DNA of 39,242 nt from a virus: IMG/VR virus record IMGVR_UViG_3300017613_000901, positions 1-39,242 of that record; one strand, written 5' to 3'. The stretch's first letter is position 1. Every line of letters begins with the position of its first letter. The translations under genes and the position numbers were made by a program. Shown piece by piece: positions 26,251-32,876 of the stretch. The notes beneath the pieces were generated by a model that was not told the origin of the DNA, searched no databases, and saw nothing but the letters and a program-made list of their open reading frames with translations.

Positions 26251-26490
26251 ATGGCTATGAATTATAATCTCGTATGGGAGAATGATGAGTATGCAAGGCG
26301 TGGCTATAACGGCAAGTGCCCATTTTGTAATGGCAAGGTAACAGTATTAAAATCATCATCATTACCGACAACACCTGGAACAACCTGTAGGATTGTAGTT
26401 ATGTGTTCTAAATGTAAGATTAAATTGCGGATTGGTGATGCTACAGAGAATGTATTATCAAGAAATGACGAATTAGATAGGGGGGAATAA
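26251..26490 (+). CDS. Small zinc-ribbon protein
   Basis: A 79-residue product. The frame is open further upstream, but the GGGAGGTGAG at 26235-26244 fits the ATG at 26251. It has CPFC and CSKC knuckles about 30 residues apart, a standard four-cysteine zinc ribbon, and ends in an acidic tail (RGE). Stop overlaps the next start. Role unknown; such proteins often bind nucleic acid or host RNA polymerase. Confidence 0.68.
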   Translation: MAMNYNLVWENDEYARRGYNGKCPFCNGKVTVLKSSSLPTTPGTTCRIVVMCSKCKIKLRIGDATENVLSRNDELDRGE

Positions 26491-26747
26491 TGAATAAGGT
26501 ATCAGTGCCAGAAATAATGGTAGTAAGACCTGGCAGTATAGCGTATGTGAAGATTAAGGATGTATATATTAATCTTAATGAAGTTAAGTATTTTGATTTG
26601 AAAGAGACTGTAAGAGCAGTATACGTAATAATGCGAGATAATATTGAGAAGATTATTAATCTTGAAAGTCAGGAAGAAATTAATGATGTAAAAGAACTAC
26701 TCAATGTTATGGCAATACAAATAATAGAACCATACAGAGGAGAGTAA
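26490..26747 (+). CDS. Hypothetical early protein
   Basis: An 85-residue protein preceded by GGGGGAATA. It has a beta-rich N-terminus (GSIAYVKIKDVYINLNEVKY) and a charged helical C-terminus ending RGE, the recurrent C-terminus in this array. It sits directly before the recombinase gene, so a recombination accessory role is possible but unsupported by motif. Confidence 0.58.
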   Translation: MNKVSVPEIMVVRPGSIAYVKIKDVYINLNEVKYFDLKETVRAVYVIMRDNIEKIINLESQEEINDVKELLNVMAIQIIEPYRGE

Positions 26748-26749
26748 AC

Positions 26750-27700
26750 ATGACTGAGACTAAAGATTTGACTGCTGTTGAGAAATTAGATTTTCCTAAA
26801 ATTACCAAAGAGGATGTAAAGAGATTTATCTGTAAAGATGCAACGGATAATGAGATAGCATTATTTATTAAGATCGCTAATCTTAATAAACTCAATCCCT
26901 TCAAACGTGAGCTATACCTCGTAAAATATGGGGACAACCCTGCTCAGATCGTGACTGGATATGAGGTTTATCTGAAACGTGCTGAAAGAACAAAGTTGTA
27001 TAATGGATTCAAGGTTTGGATTGAGGGCAGAGTCCCTGATATGAAGGCATGTGTAGAGATATATCGTAAGGATTGGGATAAGCCATTGTACCATGAAGTT
27101 GACTATTCTGAGTATGTAGGAAGGACAAAGAGCGGGAATATAACGAGATTCTGGTTAACCAAGCCTAAAACAATGCTGAAAAAGGTTGTTTTGGGGCAGG
27201 CTTTCAGATTTGCTTTTCCTGATGACTTAGCAGGATTACCCTATACAACCGATGAGATTGATTCTATTGATTCATCTCGTATATCTAAAGAACATATATA
27301 TATTGATTCTACTCCTGCTCCTAGATTAGAGATAAATACAGGGAATAATGAGACAGATATACAGTTATCAGACTCAAAACCTGAAGTATTAAAGGACCTA
27401 TTTCCTCCAACAGAAGGAAAAGGAAAGGTAGTAGATGGTGAACAGAATCATATCTCAGAGAAACAGTCCCAGAGATTATATGCCATAATTAAGACTAATC
27501 AGGATAAATCAGGTATAAGTGTTGATGATGTTCTTGATTTTGTTCATTATTTTTATGGTGTTGATTATAAGGGTAAGAAGAGTTTTGAGGCTATACCCTG
27601 GCAGGAGTATAAAGAAGTATGTGATGCGGTACTGAGTAAGGACGCATTTGAAATGCTCTGCCGGAACAAAGAGAGTTCTCTTGATCCACAACCTGAATAA
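26750..27700 (+). CDS. bet: Bet-type single-strand annealing recombinase
   Basis: A 316-residue protein. Residues 1-190 match the lambda Bet family: VKRFICKDATDNEIALFI, LNPFKRELYLVKYGDNPAQI, VTGYEVYLKRAERT, then the conserved WLTKPKTMLKKVVLGQAFR and FPDDLAGLPYT. It would anneal single strands during replication-linked recombination. The C-terminal 95 residues (NHISEKQSQRLYAII, then YKEVCDAVL) form an extra module often fused to phage recombinases. A GGAGAGTAAAC ribosome site is present. No partner exonuclease is visible nearby. Confidence 0.85.
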   Translation: MTETKDLTAVEKLDFPKITKEDVKRFICKDATDNEIALFIKIANLNKLNPFKRELYLVKYGDNPAQIVTGYEVYLKRAERTKLYNGFKVWIEGRVPDMKACVEIYRKDWDKPLYHEVDYSEYVGRTKSGNITRFWLTKPKTMLKKVVLGQAFRFAFPDDLAGLPYTTDEIDSIDSSRISKEHIYIDSTPAPRLEINTGNNETDIQLSDSKPEVLKDLFPPTEGKGKVVDGEQNHISEKQSQRLYAIIKTNQDKSGISVDDVLDFVHYFYGVDYKGKKSFEAIPWQEYKEVCDAVLSKDAFEMLCRNKESSLDPQPE

Positions 27701-27711
27701 GGAGATATAGT

Positions 27712-27864
27712 ATGATAATAATTATTTTTATAGTGATAGGATTATGGATAGGGATGCTTTCTTGGATAGTACACGATTTACAATGTGAAATATCAGATAT
27801 ATATGTATTGATAAAAGATATTAATAAGAGAATTCTCGATCTTTACAAGGAGATAAAAAGTTGA
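27712..27864 (+). CDS. Small membrane-anchored coiled-coil protein
   Basis: A 50-residue ORF with AAGGAG upstream. An N-terminal membrane helix (IIIIFIVIGLWIGMLSWIV) is followed by an amphipathic helix (DIYVLIKDINKRILDLYKEI). The stop TGA overlaps the TTG start of the next gene. No family recognised. Confidence 0.6.
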   Translation: MIIIIFIVIGLWIGMLSWIVHDLQCEISDIYVLIKDINKRILDLYKEIKS

Positions 27865-28061
27865 GTGGATATACAAAACCTATGTGTTTACAGTGTAAAT
27901 CATATTCTAATGAGTATTGTAATCATCACAAAAAGGCAGTAAAGGCATGGGATTCATGGTGTGATTACCAGAAAAGAAGAGATTATGACGCATGGGCAAG
28001 CAGACAAAAAGGCAAGGTATTTCAGGCTTGGCTTGCTAAGAATAAGAAAAAAGGGGGGTGA
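27861..28061 (+). CDS. Cys-rich small protein, TTG start
   Basis: A 66-residue basic protein with CLQC, then CNHH and a further Cys, consistent with a zinc-binding fold, and a Trp/Lys-rich helical C-terminus. The TTG start is chosen because AAGGAG lies at the right distance and the codon overlaps the preceding TGA; the nearest ATG (27881) would cut into the module. Function unknown. Confidence 0.55.
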   Translation: MSGYTKPMCLQCKSYSNEYCNHHKKAVKAWDSWCDYQKRRDYDAWASRQKGKVFQAWLAKNKKKGG

Positions 28062-28111
28062 TAAATAAGGCTCATCGGGAGTATAATACACGAAACGGGA
28101 GGTAAGATAAG

Positions 28112-28414
28112 ATGAGGAAAATTATGTTGTCAGTTATGGTAGTTATGATGTTGGTTAATGTAGCAGGTGCGTATGAGATTGAGTTTGAACCTATGGGTAA
28201 GCAGGAGAAGAAACAGGCTCTGACTATTATGAGCGGGTCATTACTACTTGGTCTTGGAGTCAGTGGGTTACAGTATTCTGAACAGATTGACAATGATAAT
28301 ATGAAGGTGCTGAGTTCAGGTGTTATTATGGCAGGATCAATAGCTGTTTTGGGTGGATTTTTCATCCAACCAGATAGTAATGGACTGAAACTGTCTAAAA
28401 CCTTTGTATTCTAA
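28112..28414 (+). CDS. Putative exported membrane protein
   Basis: A 100-residue protein with an ACGGGAGGTAA ribosome site. The N-terminus is a textbook signal sequence (MRKIMLSVMVVMMLVNVAGA, possible cleavage after AGA), followed by a charged stretch and two hydrophobic Gly-rich segments (SGSLLLGLGVSGLQ, SGVIMAGSIAVLGGFFI). An envelope location is very likely. It may alter the host envelope, e.g. block superinfection, but there is no motif to prove this. Confidence 0.62.
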   Translation: MRKIMLSVMVVMMLVNVAGAYEIEFEPMGKQEKKQALTIMSGSLLLGLGVSGLQYSEQIDNDNMKVLSSGVIMAGSIAVLGGFFIQPDSNGLKLSKTFVF

Positions 28415-28471
28415 GGGGAAAACATGACAAATGCCCCTTATATACTACTCTTTCAGTTAAATCTAAGGGGC
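28412..28471 (+). promoter_or_regulatory. Three-arm alternative hairpin between early genes
   Basis: TAAGGGG (28412-28418) pairs with CCCCTTA (28434-28440), and the same C-arm as GCCCCTTA (28433-28440) pairs perfectly with TAAGGGGC (28464-28471). The two stems (15-nt and 23-nt loops) are mutually exclusive. The first arm includes the end of the previous gene's stop. There is no U-tract, so a translation- or processing-level switch ahead of the 28493 gene is more likely than termination. Confidence 0.55.
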
Positions 28472-28492
28472 AAATGGAGGGAAAAGTAAGAA

Positions 28493-28810
28493 ATGAGTAC
28501 ATTATATGAGCAGGAAACGATTATTAGGTTTGATGAATCGAATGATAATGTAGATATATATACCGCATGTCCACGTAGAATGAATAAATTTAAGCGGATG
28601 GGGTTTAAAGTTGACTATAAAACTAAGGATAAAGATGGTGTAATTACCGGAATGGACTTCAAAATACCTAAAAGTTGGGTACGAGTAGGTAAATATATTA
28701 AGATTGGTAAACCCGCAAAAGTATCAGAATCTCAGCGATTAGCAGGAAAACGGCTCATGGCTAACCTCAAGAAACGTAAAATGATACGTAGAAAGCAAGG
28801 ATTAGCCTAG
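28493..28810 (+). CDS. Hypothetical basic phage protein
   Basis: A 105-residue protein. The first half is beta-rich and resembles a small conserved phage protein (ETIIRFDESNDNVDIYTACP, then KFKRMGFKVDY); the last 30 residues are strongly basic (RLMANLKKRKMIRRKQ), suggesting nucleic-acid binding. A GGAGGGAAAAG ribosome site precedes it. Function not known to me. Confidence 0.6.
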   Translation: MSTLYEQETIIRFDESNDNVDIYTACPRRMNKFKRMGFKVDYKTKDKDGVITGMDFKIPKSWVRVGKYIKIGKPAKVSESQRLAGKRLMANLKKRKMIRRKQGLA

Positions 28811-28910
28811 GTTTCAAGCAGATAAAATGATTTTAGCGTGGTTATATGTAAAATGTACGAAATCTACAGTATCTTTATATATAGCAAGAAACATGCCAAG
28901 TGAGGATAAT

Positions 28911-29141
28911 ATGAATAAGAAGATGAAGGAAGTAATTGAAGAAATGGCAGAAGTGGGATTTAATACAATGTATGACGATGAATGGAAAGATATAGATAAA
29001 TCAAGCATAGAAGTCTTTTTGTGGAAAGAGGTTGCTTTTAATATGCTGAGGTCAATAAAGTTCCCATCAGGACTATATCAGATATGTTATAAAATGAGCC
29101 TTATGAATAAAACTCAAATTAAGGAGTTTTTAAATGAATAA
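28911..29141 (+). CDS. Hypothetical helical protein
   Basis: A 76-residue protein. The frame is open upstream to 28827, but GTGAGGATAAT directly before the ATG at 28911 marks the likely start (MNKKMKEVIEEM). Product is helical and charged. The end overlaps the next small ORF by 8 nt. No family recognised. Confidence 0.55.
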   Translation: MNKKMKEVIEEMAEVGFNTMYDDEWKDIDKSSIEVFLWKEVAFNMLRSIKFPSGLYQICYKMSLMNKTQIKEFLNE

Positions 29142-29220
29142 CATAAGCCTATGCCCGCATTGTCATTGTATGACTCATACTATTGATGGTAGATGTGGGA
29201 AATGTGGAGGAAAGAAATGA
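29134..29220 (+). CDS. 28-residue mini zinc-ribbon protein
   Basis: A complete ORF of only 28 residues: MNNISLCPHCHCMT, then CGKCGGKK. It carries CxxC at both ends plus extra Cys/His between them, enough for one zinc ion. AAGGAG at 29121-29126 is at a suitable distance, and the TGA overlaps the next ATG. Its small size makes it easily missed by gene callers. It could be a free-standing zinc knuckle. Confidence 0.6.
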   Translation: MNNISLCPHCHCMTHTIDGRCGKCGGKK

Positions 29221-29552
29221 GCATATCAAACTATTACAGTAGCATAGAGAAGTGGCAAGAATTATGGGAAGAGGTTTGTCAGGAGCAACAATCAGTCACT
29301 TATGGGGATAATTGGAAAAAATGGTATTATGATTATGTTTATCGGTGTTGCGGATATTGTTGCGAATTTAATATATGCAAAAGTTGTCCTTTAGAATGGA
29401 TTGTTTGTGGATACTATGCCAAGGAGTCACTAATAAAAAAACTAAACATTGCTTGTAAAAATAATGACTATGACAATATGGTAGTCTACACATGGTTGAT
29501 TTTACAGGAAGTGAGTAAGAAGAAATATATGAAGTATTTTAAGGGGGAGTGA
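29217..29552 (+). CDS. Cysteine-rich hypothetical protein
   Basis: A 111-residue protein. The ATG at 29217 is preceded by TGGAGGAAAG and overlaps the mini-ribbon stop; in-frame codons upstream belong to that gene. A cluster of seven Cys (YRCCGYCCEFNICKSCPLEW, then VCGYY) suggests one or two metal sites. The rest is aromatic-rich and helical. Ends FKGE, the array's recurrent C-terminus. Confidence 0.58.
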   Translation: MSISNYYSSIEKWQELWEEVCQEQQSVTYGDNWKKWYYDYVYRCCGYCCEFNICKSCPLEWIVCGYYAKESLIKKLNIACKNNDYDNMVVYTWLILQEVSKKKYMKYFKGE

Positions 29553-29749
29553 TGGCTAAATTTGAAAGAGCAATAGCATATAAATATCGTGGTAAATGGA
29601 GGATAGAACTCGAAGAAGGAGAAACATTATATGTGTATGGTGCAGGTCGCCTAATATCCAATGGATTAGCGAGTAATACAATGAGAATAAAATCTTTAAA
29701 AAGAACAGAAGAAGAATTATTAAAGGATTCATCTGAACAGGGAGAATAA
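29552..29749 (+). CDS. Small hypothetical protein
   Basis: A 65-residue protein starting at the ATG that follows AAGGGGGAGTG and overlaps the previous TGA. The N-terminal half is beta-rich (AIAYKYRGKWRIELEEGETL), the rest helical and charged, ending QGE. No family recognised. Confidence 0.55.
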   Translation: MAKFERAIAYKYRGKWRIELEEGETLYVYGAGRLISNGLASNTMRIKSLKRTEEELLKDSSEQGE

Positions 29750-29868
29750 TGGACAATCTAAAGATTAAAATAGCAGATAAAATAAATATGCTTTTTTTTC
29801 ATATACTAAAAAAAGTTGATGGTCTTAATACATATAGATGTATTTTAAGGGGGAGTAATGGACAATAA
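29749..29868 (+). CDS. Tiny ORF sharing its start with a downstream gene
   Basis: A 39-codon ORF with GGAGA upstream. The first 20 bases are identical to those of the 30124 gene (product start MDNLKIK), after which the sequences diverge. The TAA overlaps the beginning of the 29858 gene. It may be a truncated copy left by recombination rather than a working gene. Confidence 0.4.
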   Translation: MDNLKIKIADKINMLFFHILKKVDGLNTYRCILRGSNGQ

Positions 29869-30136
29869 TATTTTTATTCTTGTTATGGAAAATATGAGAG
29901 ATTATTTTATACATGGTATATTTGATTCAAGGTCAAGAGCAGAGAGTCATATAGAATCTTTGACATTGGATGATAGTTATAGAAGTGAAGGTTTAAAAAT
30001 ATATATATATGAAATACCATTAAATGAATTTTGCTTAGACTCATTTAATAGTGATGTTTTCAGAGGTAAAAATATAATAAGAGAGATCGTATATCAAGAG
30101 TTGAAAGGAGATAATGCAAAACAATGGACAATCTAA
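29858..30136 (+). CDS. Hypothetical protein
   Basis: A 92-residue protein preceded by AAGGGGGAGTA. The text FILVMENMRDYFIHGIFDSRSRAESHI with LKIYIYEIPLNEF looks like a small alpha/beta domain seen in other phage ORFans (an input strand, a helix after the SRSRAE, then a strand). Function unknown. Confidence 0.58.
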   Translation: MDNNIFILVMENMRDYFIHGIFDSRSRAESHIESLTLDDSYRSEGLKIYIYEIPLNEFCLDSFNSDVFRGKNIIREIVYQELKGDNAKQWTI

Positions 30137-30300
30137 AGATTAAGGTATGCTATCCTGATGAGAGTAAACTCAAGAATGGCAAGGAAATGCCGGATATTGA
30201 TTGGATAAAAGAAATGTCAATCACCGAGTTTGTGCATTTCTATTATGGTTTGATCAAGAAGAAGAAAGACCCGGTTGTTTATATACAGGAGACGATATAA
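30124..30300 (+). CDS. Small hypothetical protein
   Basis: A 58-residue ORF starting with the same 20 bases as the 29749 ORF. The product (KVCYPDESKLKNGKEMPDID, then FVHFYYGLIKKKKD) is charged and mixed alpha/beta. Its TAA overlaps the next ATG, and AAAGGAG lies upstream. No family recognised. Confidence 0.55.
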   Translation: MDNLKIKVCYPDESKLKNGKEMPDIDWIKEMSITEFVHFYYGLIKKKKDPVVYIQETI

Positions 30301-30542
30301 TGGAAATAATTAGAGATGAGGAATGTAGCGGTATAATGATGATCCCGTTATTACATCAATGGGGAATCAAAAGATGCAATTTTAGAGGATGCAAAAATAA
30401 TCCAAATACAATTATTGTTAATGCCACTGATGAACATATTACATTTGGATTATGTGAAGAACATTATCAACTCGGCAATAAACCAGAAGGTGCTAAAATG
30501 GATTTGGTTTTTGATAATTCGGATAGACAGGAGACTTTATGA
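30300..30542 (+). CDS. Zinc-binding protein (paralogue of 32876 gene)
   Basis: An 80-residue protein. The ATG at 30300 follows CAGGAGACG and overlaps the previous TAA; the frame is open further left only as overlap. The core CNFRGCKNNPNTIIV, ending in CEEHY, is clearly related to CTFKGCKNIPSIII with CEKHF in the 32876 product, so this is a duplicated CxxxxC/CxxH metal-binding module. It may bind nucleic acid. Confidence 0.6.
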   Translation: MEIIRDEECSGIMMIPLLHQWGIKRCNFRGCKNNPNTIIVNATDEHITFGLCEEHYQLGNKPEGAKMDLVFDNSDRQETL

Positions 30543-30697
30543 ATAATTTAGAAGATTATGAATTGAAAAGTGTAAAGATTGCGAGAGGATGTCTCAGAGC
30601 ATTGATAGTAAGAACACGCCATAGCAATAGAATTACAATGAAGATAGAAGATATTATTGAGGAGTTAGACAATATTATTACAGAGGAAAAAAGATGA
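30539..30697 (+). CDS. Small helical hypothetical protein
   Basis: A 52-residue ORF overlapping the preceding stop (ATGA) with AGGAGAC upstream. The product is a charged two-helix protein (ITMKIEDIIEELDNIITEEK). No family recognised. Confidence 0.52.
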   Translation: MNNLEDYELKSVKIARGCLRALIVRTRHSNRITMKIEDIIEELDNIITEEKR

Positions 30698-30843
30698 GAT
30701 TATATTATTGTAATTTAACTATTTGTAAGCACAATCAAAACGGTCAATGTAATAGTAAAAATTTTGTGGCTTGCCCTAAGAATAATGAGCAAAGTATTTT
30801 CGAGATTCTCGAAAATCCTGATTTATTGAAGGAAACGATATGA
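30694..30843 (+). CDS. Small Cys/His protein (DUF1540-like spacing)
   Basis: A 49-residue ORF coupled to the previous one (ATGA). Cys6, Cys11, His13, Cys19 and Cys27 (YYCNLTICKHNQNGQC, then FVACP) match the spacing of small zinc-binding DUF1540-type domains. The rest is an acidic tail. GAGGAAAAA serves as ribosome site. Confidence 0.55.
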   Translation: MRLYYCNLTICKHNQNGQCNSKNFVACPKNNEQSIFEILENPDLLKETI

Positions 30844-31010
30844 ATATAAAAATAGAGTTGGATAATCCCAAGTATTGTAATGGATGTCTTTTAATGAATA
30901 TTGATGCTATTTATCATATACGTTATTATATGTTAGGGTTTTTTAAACCTTACAAATATAAGATTCCAACTCCAAGACCACAGAAATGTATCGAGGAGAA
31001 TGGAGAGTGA
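30840..31010 (+). CDS. Small Cys-containing hypothetical protein
   Basis: A 56-residue ORF, again joined by ATGA to its neighbour. It has KYCNGCLLMN near the N-terminus and a late Cys50, with a Pro/Tyr-rich C-terminus ending NGE. The stop overlaps the GTG start of the next gene. No family recognised, though CNGC-type openings of this sort recur in phage small proteins. Confidence 0.52.
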   Translation: MNIKIELDNPKYCNGCLLMNIDAIYHIRYYMLGFFKPYKYKIPTPRPQKCIEENGE

Positions 31011-31609
31011 AGAATATACCGGATAAGATTTATTTGCAGATTGAAGAAGATGAAATGATAGAAGATTTTCATAAATTACTTCATTCTGATCGTGGGATTG
31101 AAATCACATGGAGTGAAACAAGAATAAATAAAAGCGATATCGTCTATTATAGACGACGGTCTAAGAAAGGAGCTTTTATGAATCAAAAAATTAGAAGTGT
31201 GTATGATAATTGTGAAAAAGTGGCTTGGACAAAGGTCTTTAAAGCAGGATATATTCTTCAAAAAGAATTTATTAAACTGTGCCCAGATGGTAAGGGTATT
31301 TGGATGACAGTAGCCTATAATCATAATGGAGATTATATAGGTAATAGTAAGAAAGCATATATACTCTGTAAAAAAAGAGGTATTATACCTGAACTAATAT
31401 CAAAAAGACATAAAACTTGTTCTATCGGTTATTGTGAAAAAGAAAGAAAATGGTATGGATGGAGTCATAGAGCAATTTATGGGTTTGGTATTGGACATAG
31501 AGTTAAAAAAGGAGATTGCTCCAGTGAAAGGATAGCTGTTGGATTTAAAATAAAGAATTTACGAGATGCAAAAAAGGTTGCTATAGCTATGGCTGAATCA
31601 GTTTCTTAA
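31007..31609 (+). CDS. Two-part hypothetical protein with an internal start
   Basis: A 200-residue product from the GTG at 31007, preceded by GAGGAG and overlapping the previous TGA. Residues 1-50 (IPDKIYLQIEEDE, EITWSETRINKSDIVYYR) are a very common small phage domain that normally stands alone. Residues 60-200 include SIGYCEKERKWYGWSHRAI, another widespread phage ORFan. Between them lies a perfect internal site, AAAGGAG at 31166-31172 with ATG at 31178. The gene could be a fusion of two proteins or make two products from one frame. Last gene before the structured non-coding segment. Confidence 0.6.
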   Translation: MKNIPDKIYLQIEEDEMIEDFHKLLHSDRGIEITWSETRINKSDIVYYRRRSKKGAFMNQKIRSVYDNCEKVAWTKVFKAGYILQKEFIKLCPDGKGIWMTVAYNHNGDYIGNSKKAYILCKKRGIIPELISKRHKTCSIGYCEKERKWYGWSHRAIYGFGIGHRVKKGDCSSERIAVGFKIKNLRDAKKVAIAMAESVS

Positions 31610-31717
31610 TTAAATCTAAAATAGATTTATTACATAATGTCAAATAAAAAAAGTTATATAAAATATAGGTGATATGGGATTTTAATTAAAGATAAACTAA
31701 ATTTAATCAAATAAAAC

Positions 31718-31820
31718 GGGCAGAGTGGCGTTCTGACGAAAACGCAACAAATAGTGGAATTCCGAAATCCGTAAGTATAAGGCTTTAAAGCGGAATCAGG
31801 TACAAACCCTGTCTCTGCCC
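31718..31820 (+). ncRNA. Candidate multibranched structured RNA
   Basis: A closed 103-nt unit. P1 is GGGCAGAG (31718-31725) with CTCTGCCC (31813-31820), 8 perfect bp. Inside it P2 is GCGTT/AACGC (31728-31732, 31741-31745, loop CTGACGAA), P3 is ATTCCG/CGGAAT (31759-31764, 31791-31796) and P4 is CAGG/CCTG (31797-31800, 31808-31811, 7-nt loop), abutting P3. The result is a four-way junction in a gene-free gap, more GC-rich than its surroundings. It is tRNA-like in outline but lacks a tRNA D-arm, T-loop and U8. No known class recognised. Confidence 0.6.
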
Positions 31821-31856
31821 ATTGTGTCCCATGAAATAAGAAATGTCGGACACAAT
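31821..31856 (+). repeat. Perfect 9-bp hairpin directly after the structured RNA
   Basis: ATTGTGTCC (31821-31829) and GGACACAAT (31848-31856), loop of 18 nt, immediately adjacent to the 3' end of the preceding folded element. No U-run follows, so it is more likely part of the same RNA or a protein-binding dyad than a terminator. Confidence 0.6.
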
Positions 31857-31957
31857 AGATGACAAAAATAATGATAAAATAACGTCAAGATCGACGATAA
31901 AATAGGTGACAATATTGATGACAATATTAATGACAAAAAGGGGGAGTGATGACAAAG
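31857..31957 (+). repeat. Degenerate TGACAA-type tandem repeats
   Basis: About six copies of a GATGACAAAAT-like unit (variants TGATAAAAT, CGATAAAAT, TGACAATAT) spaced 10-20 nt apart in an AT-rich stretch and running into the start of the 31949 gene. The pattern suggests iteron-like binding sites or a repeated leader. Confidence 0.5.
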
Positions 31958-32113
31958 TTTTTAAAAGCCAGAAAGATAGGGGATGAATGGCTTGTGAATA
32001 TCACTATTACACATATTGTGAAGAGTCAGAGTGATGTCATGAAAATGATAAAATATGAAGGATTAAAATATCGTGAAGGATGTAGCGACAGTGAAATTAT
32101 TATAGGGGATTAG
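31949..32113 (+). CDS. Small hypothetical protein
   Basis: A 54-residue ORF with the typical AAGGGGGAGTG ribosome site. The product (FLKARKIGDEWLVNITITHI) is a small beta-rich fold with a charged C-terminus. It is the first gene after the structured non-coding element. No family recognised. Confidence 0.55.
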   Translation: MTKFLKARKIGDEWLVNITITHIVKSQSDVMKMIKYEGLKYREGCSDSEIIIGD

Positions 32114-32121
32114 GGGGTGTG

Positions 32122-32505
32122 ATGAGAGAGAACAGGTTCAGAGTTTGGAATAAAAACACAAAACAAATGGAATACCCTACTGATAATGCGTTGAGGGATT
32201 ATTTCCTCAGAAGCACAGGAGAAGTATTTGAAAATAATGACATTGAATTGGTAGAATCAAAACATTTAATTGCCCTCTTATCAACTAATTTGAAGGATAA
32301 GAACGGTAAGGAGGTATATGAGGGTGACATGGTTAGGTTCTCTGAATATTATATTGGTGATTCCTTGCTTCCTGAAAGCGTAGAAGAAATAATATATGAG
32401 ATTAATGGATTTAACGATAATTTAATGATTGGGTATATGGATTGCCCGCAATGGTGTGAAGTGATAGGAAATATATATGAAAATCCTGAATTAATTATAT
32501 TGTAA
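32122..32505 (+). CDS. YopX-family phage protein
   Basis: A 127-residue protein. Start FRVWNKNTKQMEYP, middle LLSTNLKDKNGKEVYEGDMV and end CEVIGNIYENPELI match the YopX family, widespread in phages of Gram-positive and other hosts and of unknown molecular function. GGGGGTGTG before the ATG at 32122 sets the start; an in-frame GTG at 32119 is within the ribosome site. Confidence 0.8.
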   Translation: MRENRFRVWNKNTKQMEYPTDNALRDYFLRSTGEVFENNDIELVESKHLIALLSTNLKDKNGKEVYEGDMVRFSEYYIGDSLLPESVEEIIYEINGFNDNLMIGYMDCPQWCEVIGNIYENPELIIL

Positions 32506-32514
32506 GGGGGGATG

Positions 32515-32739
32515 ATGAAGAAACCTGAGAAAAAGATTTTACCTGAGATGATAGCAATAGGAGAAATAACAGATGCTGTCTATGATAGAGGATTTAACGA
32601 AGGATTAGCGGAAGGTCTTGCATACCATGATTATGTGCATGGTCGGTTGCCAGATGAGAAGGAAATAGAGAATATTATTAGTTCAACTTGTGGCAGTCAA
32701 TTAGCAAAAGCAATCCATGATAGATTGAGGGGGAGATGA
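32515..32739 (+). CDS. Small protein, paralogue of the 33061 gene
   Basis: A 74-residue helical protein preceded by AAGGGGGG. The C-terminus LPDEKEIENII, then AKAIHDRLRG, is repeated in the 33061 product, and both have a DRGFNEGLAEG/DSGYNQAYDEW-like central segment, so they are diverged duplicates. ATG at 32512 and 32515 are both possible. Function unknown. Confidence 0.58.
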   Translation: MKKPEKKILPEMIAIGEITDAVYDRGFNEGLAEGLAYHDYVHGRLPDEKEIENIISSTCGSQLAKAIHDRLRGR

Positions 32740-32876
32740 TGAGAGAACAACCAACAGAACAAACAAAAAAATTATGGGCTTTATTATTAGCATATAAACC
32801 TAACGCCCATGTAAAAGAGATAAATAAATATTTTGCAAAAATAAAGAAACTATTCAAGGAGAATAAGGGGATGTGA
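32739..32876 (+). CDS. Small basic hypothetical protein
   Basis: A 45-residue ORF overlapping the preceding stop with GGGGGAG upstream. Product is helical and basic (HVKEINKYFAKIKKLFKEN). No family recognised. Confidence 0.5.
   Translation: MREQPTEQTKKLWALLLAYKPNAHVKEINKYFAKIKKLFKENKGM

Larger units (their letters stand above)
31610..31948. other. Non-coding interval of 339 nt in the early array
   Basis: No convincing ORF. The first 100 nt are extremely AT-rich and promoter-like in composition but lack a good -35/-10 pair. The next 140 nt hold the folded element at 31718-31820 and a second hairpin, and the last 90 nt hold an array of TGACAA-like repeats. Confidence 0.7.

Noticed and set aside
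28082-28087. TATAAT as a promoter upstream of the 28112 gene
   Set aside because: A perfect -10 hexamer, but the expected -35 position reads TGATAA and no extended -10 is present.
31718-31820. tRNA or hammerhead ribozyme
   Set aside because: The outline is tRNA-like and CTGACGA resembles a hammerhead box. But there is no proper D-arm, U8 or T-loop, the T-like stem does not abut a 7-bp acceptor stem correctly, and no stem II plus GAAA follows CTGACGA at the right place.
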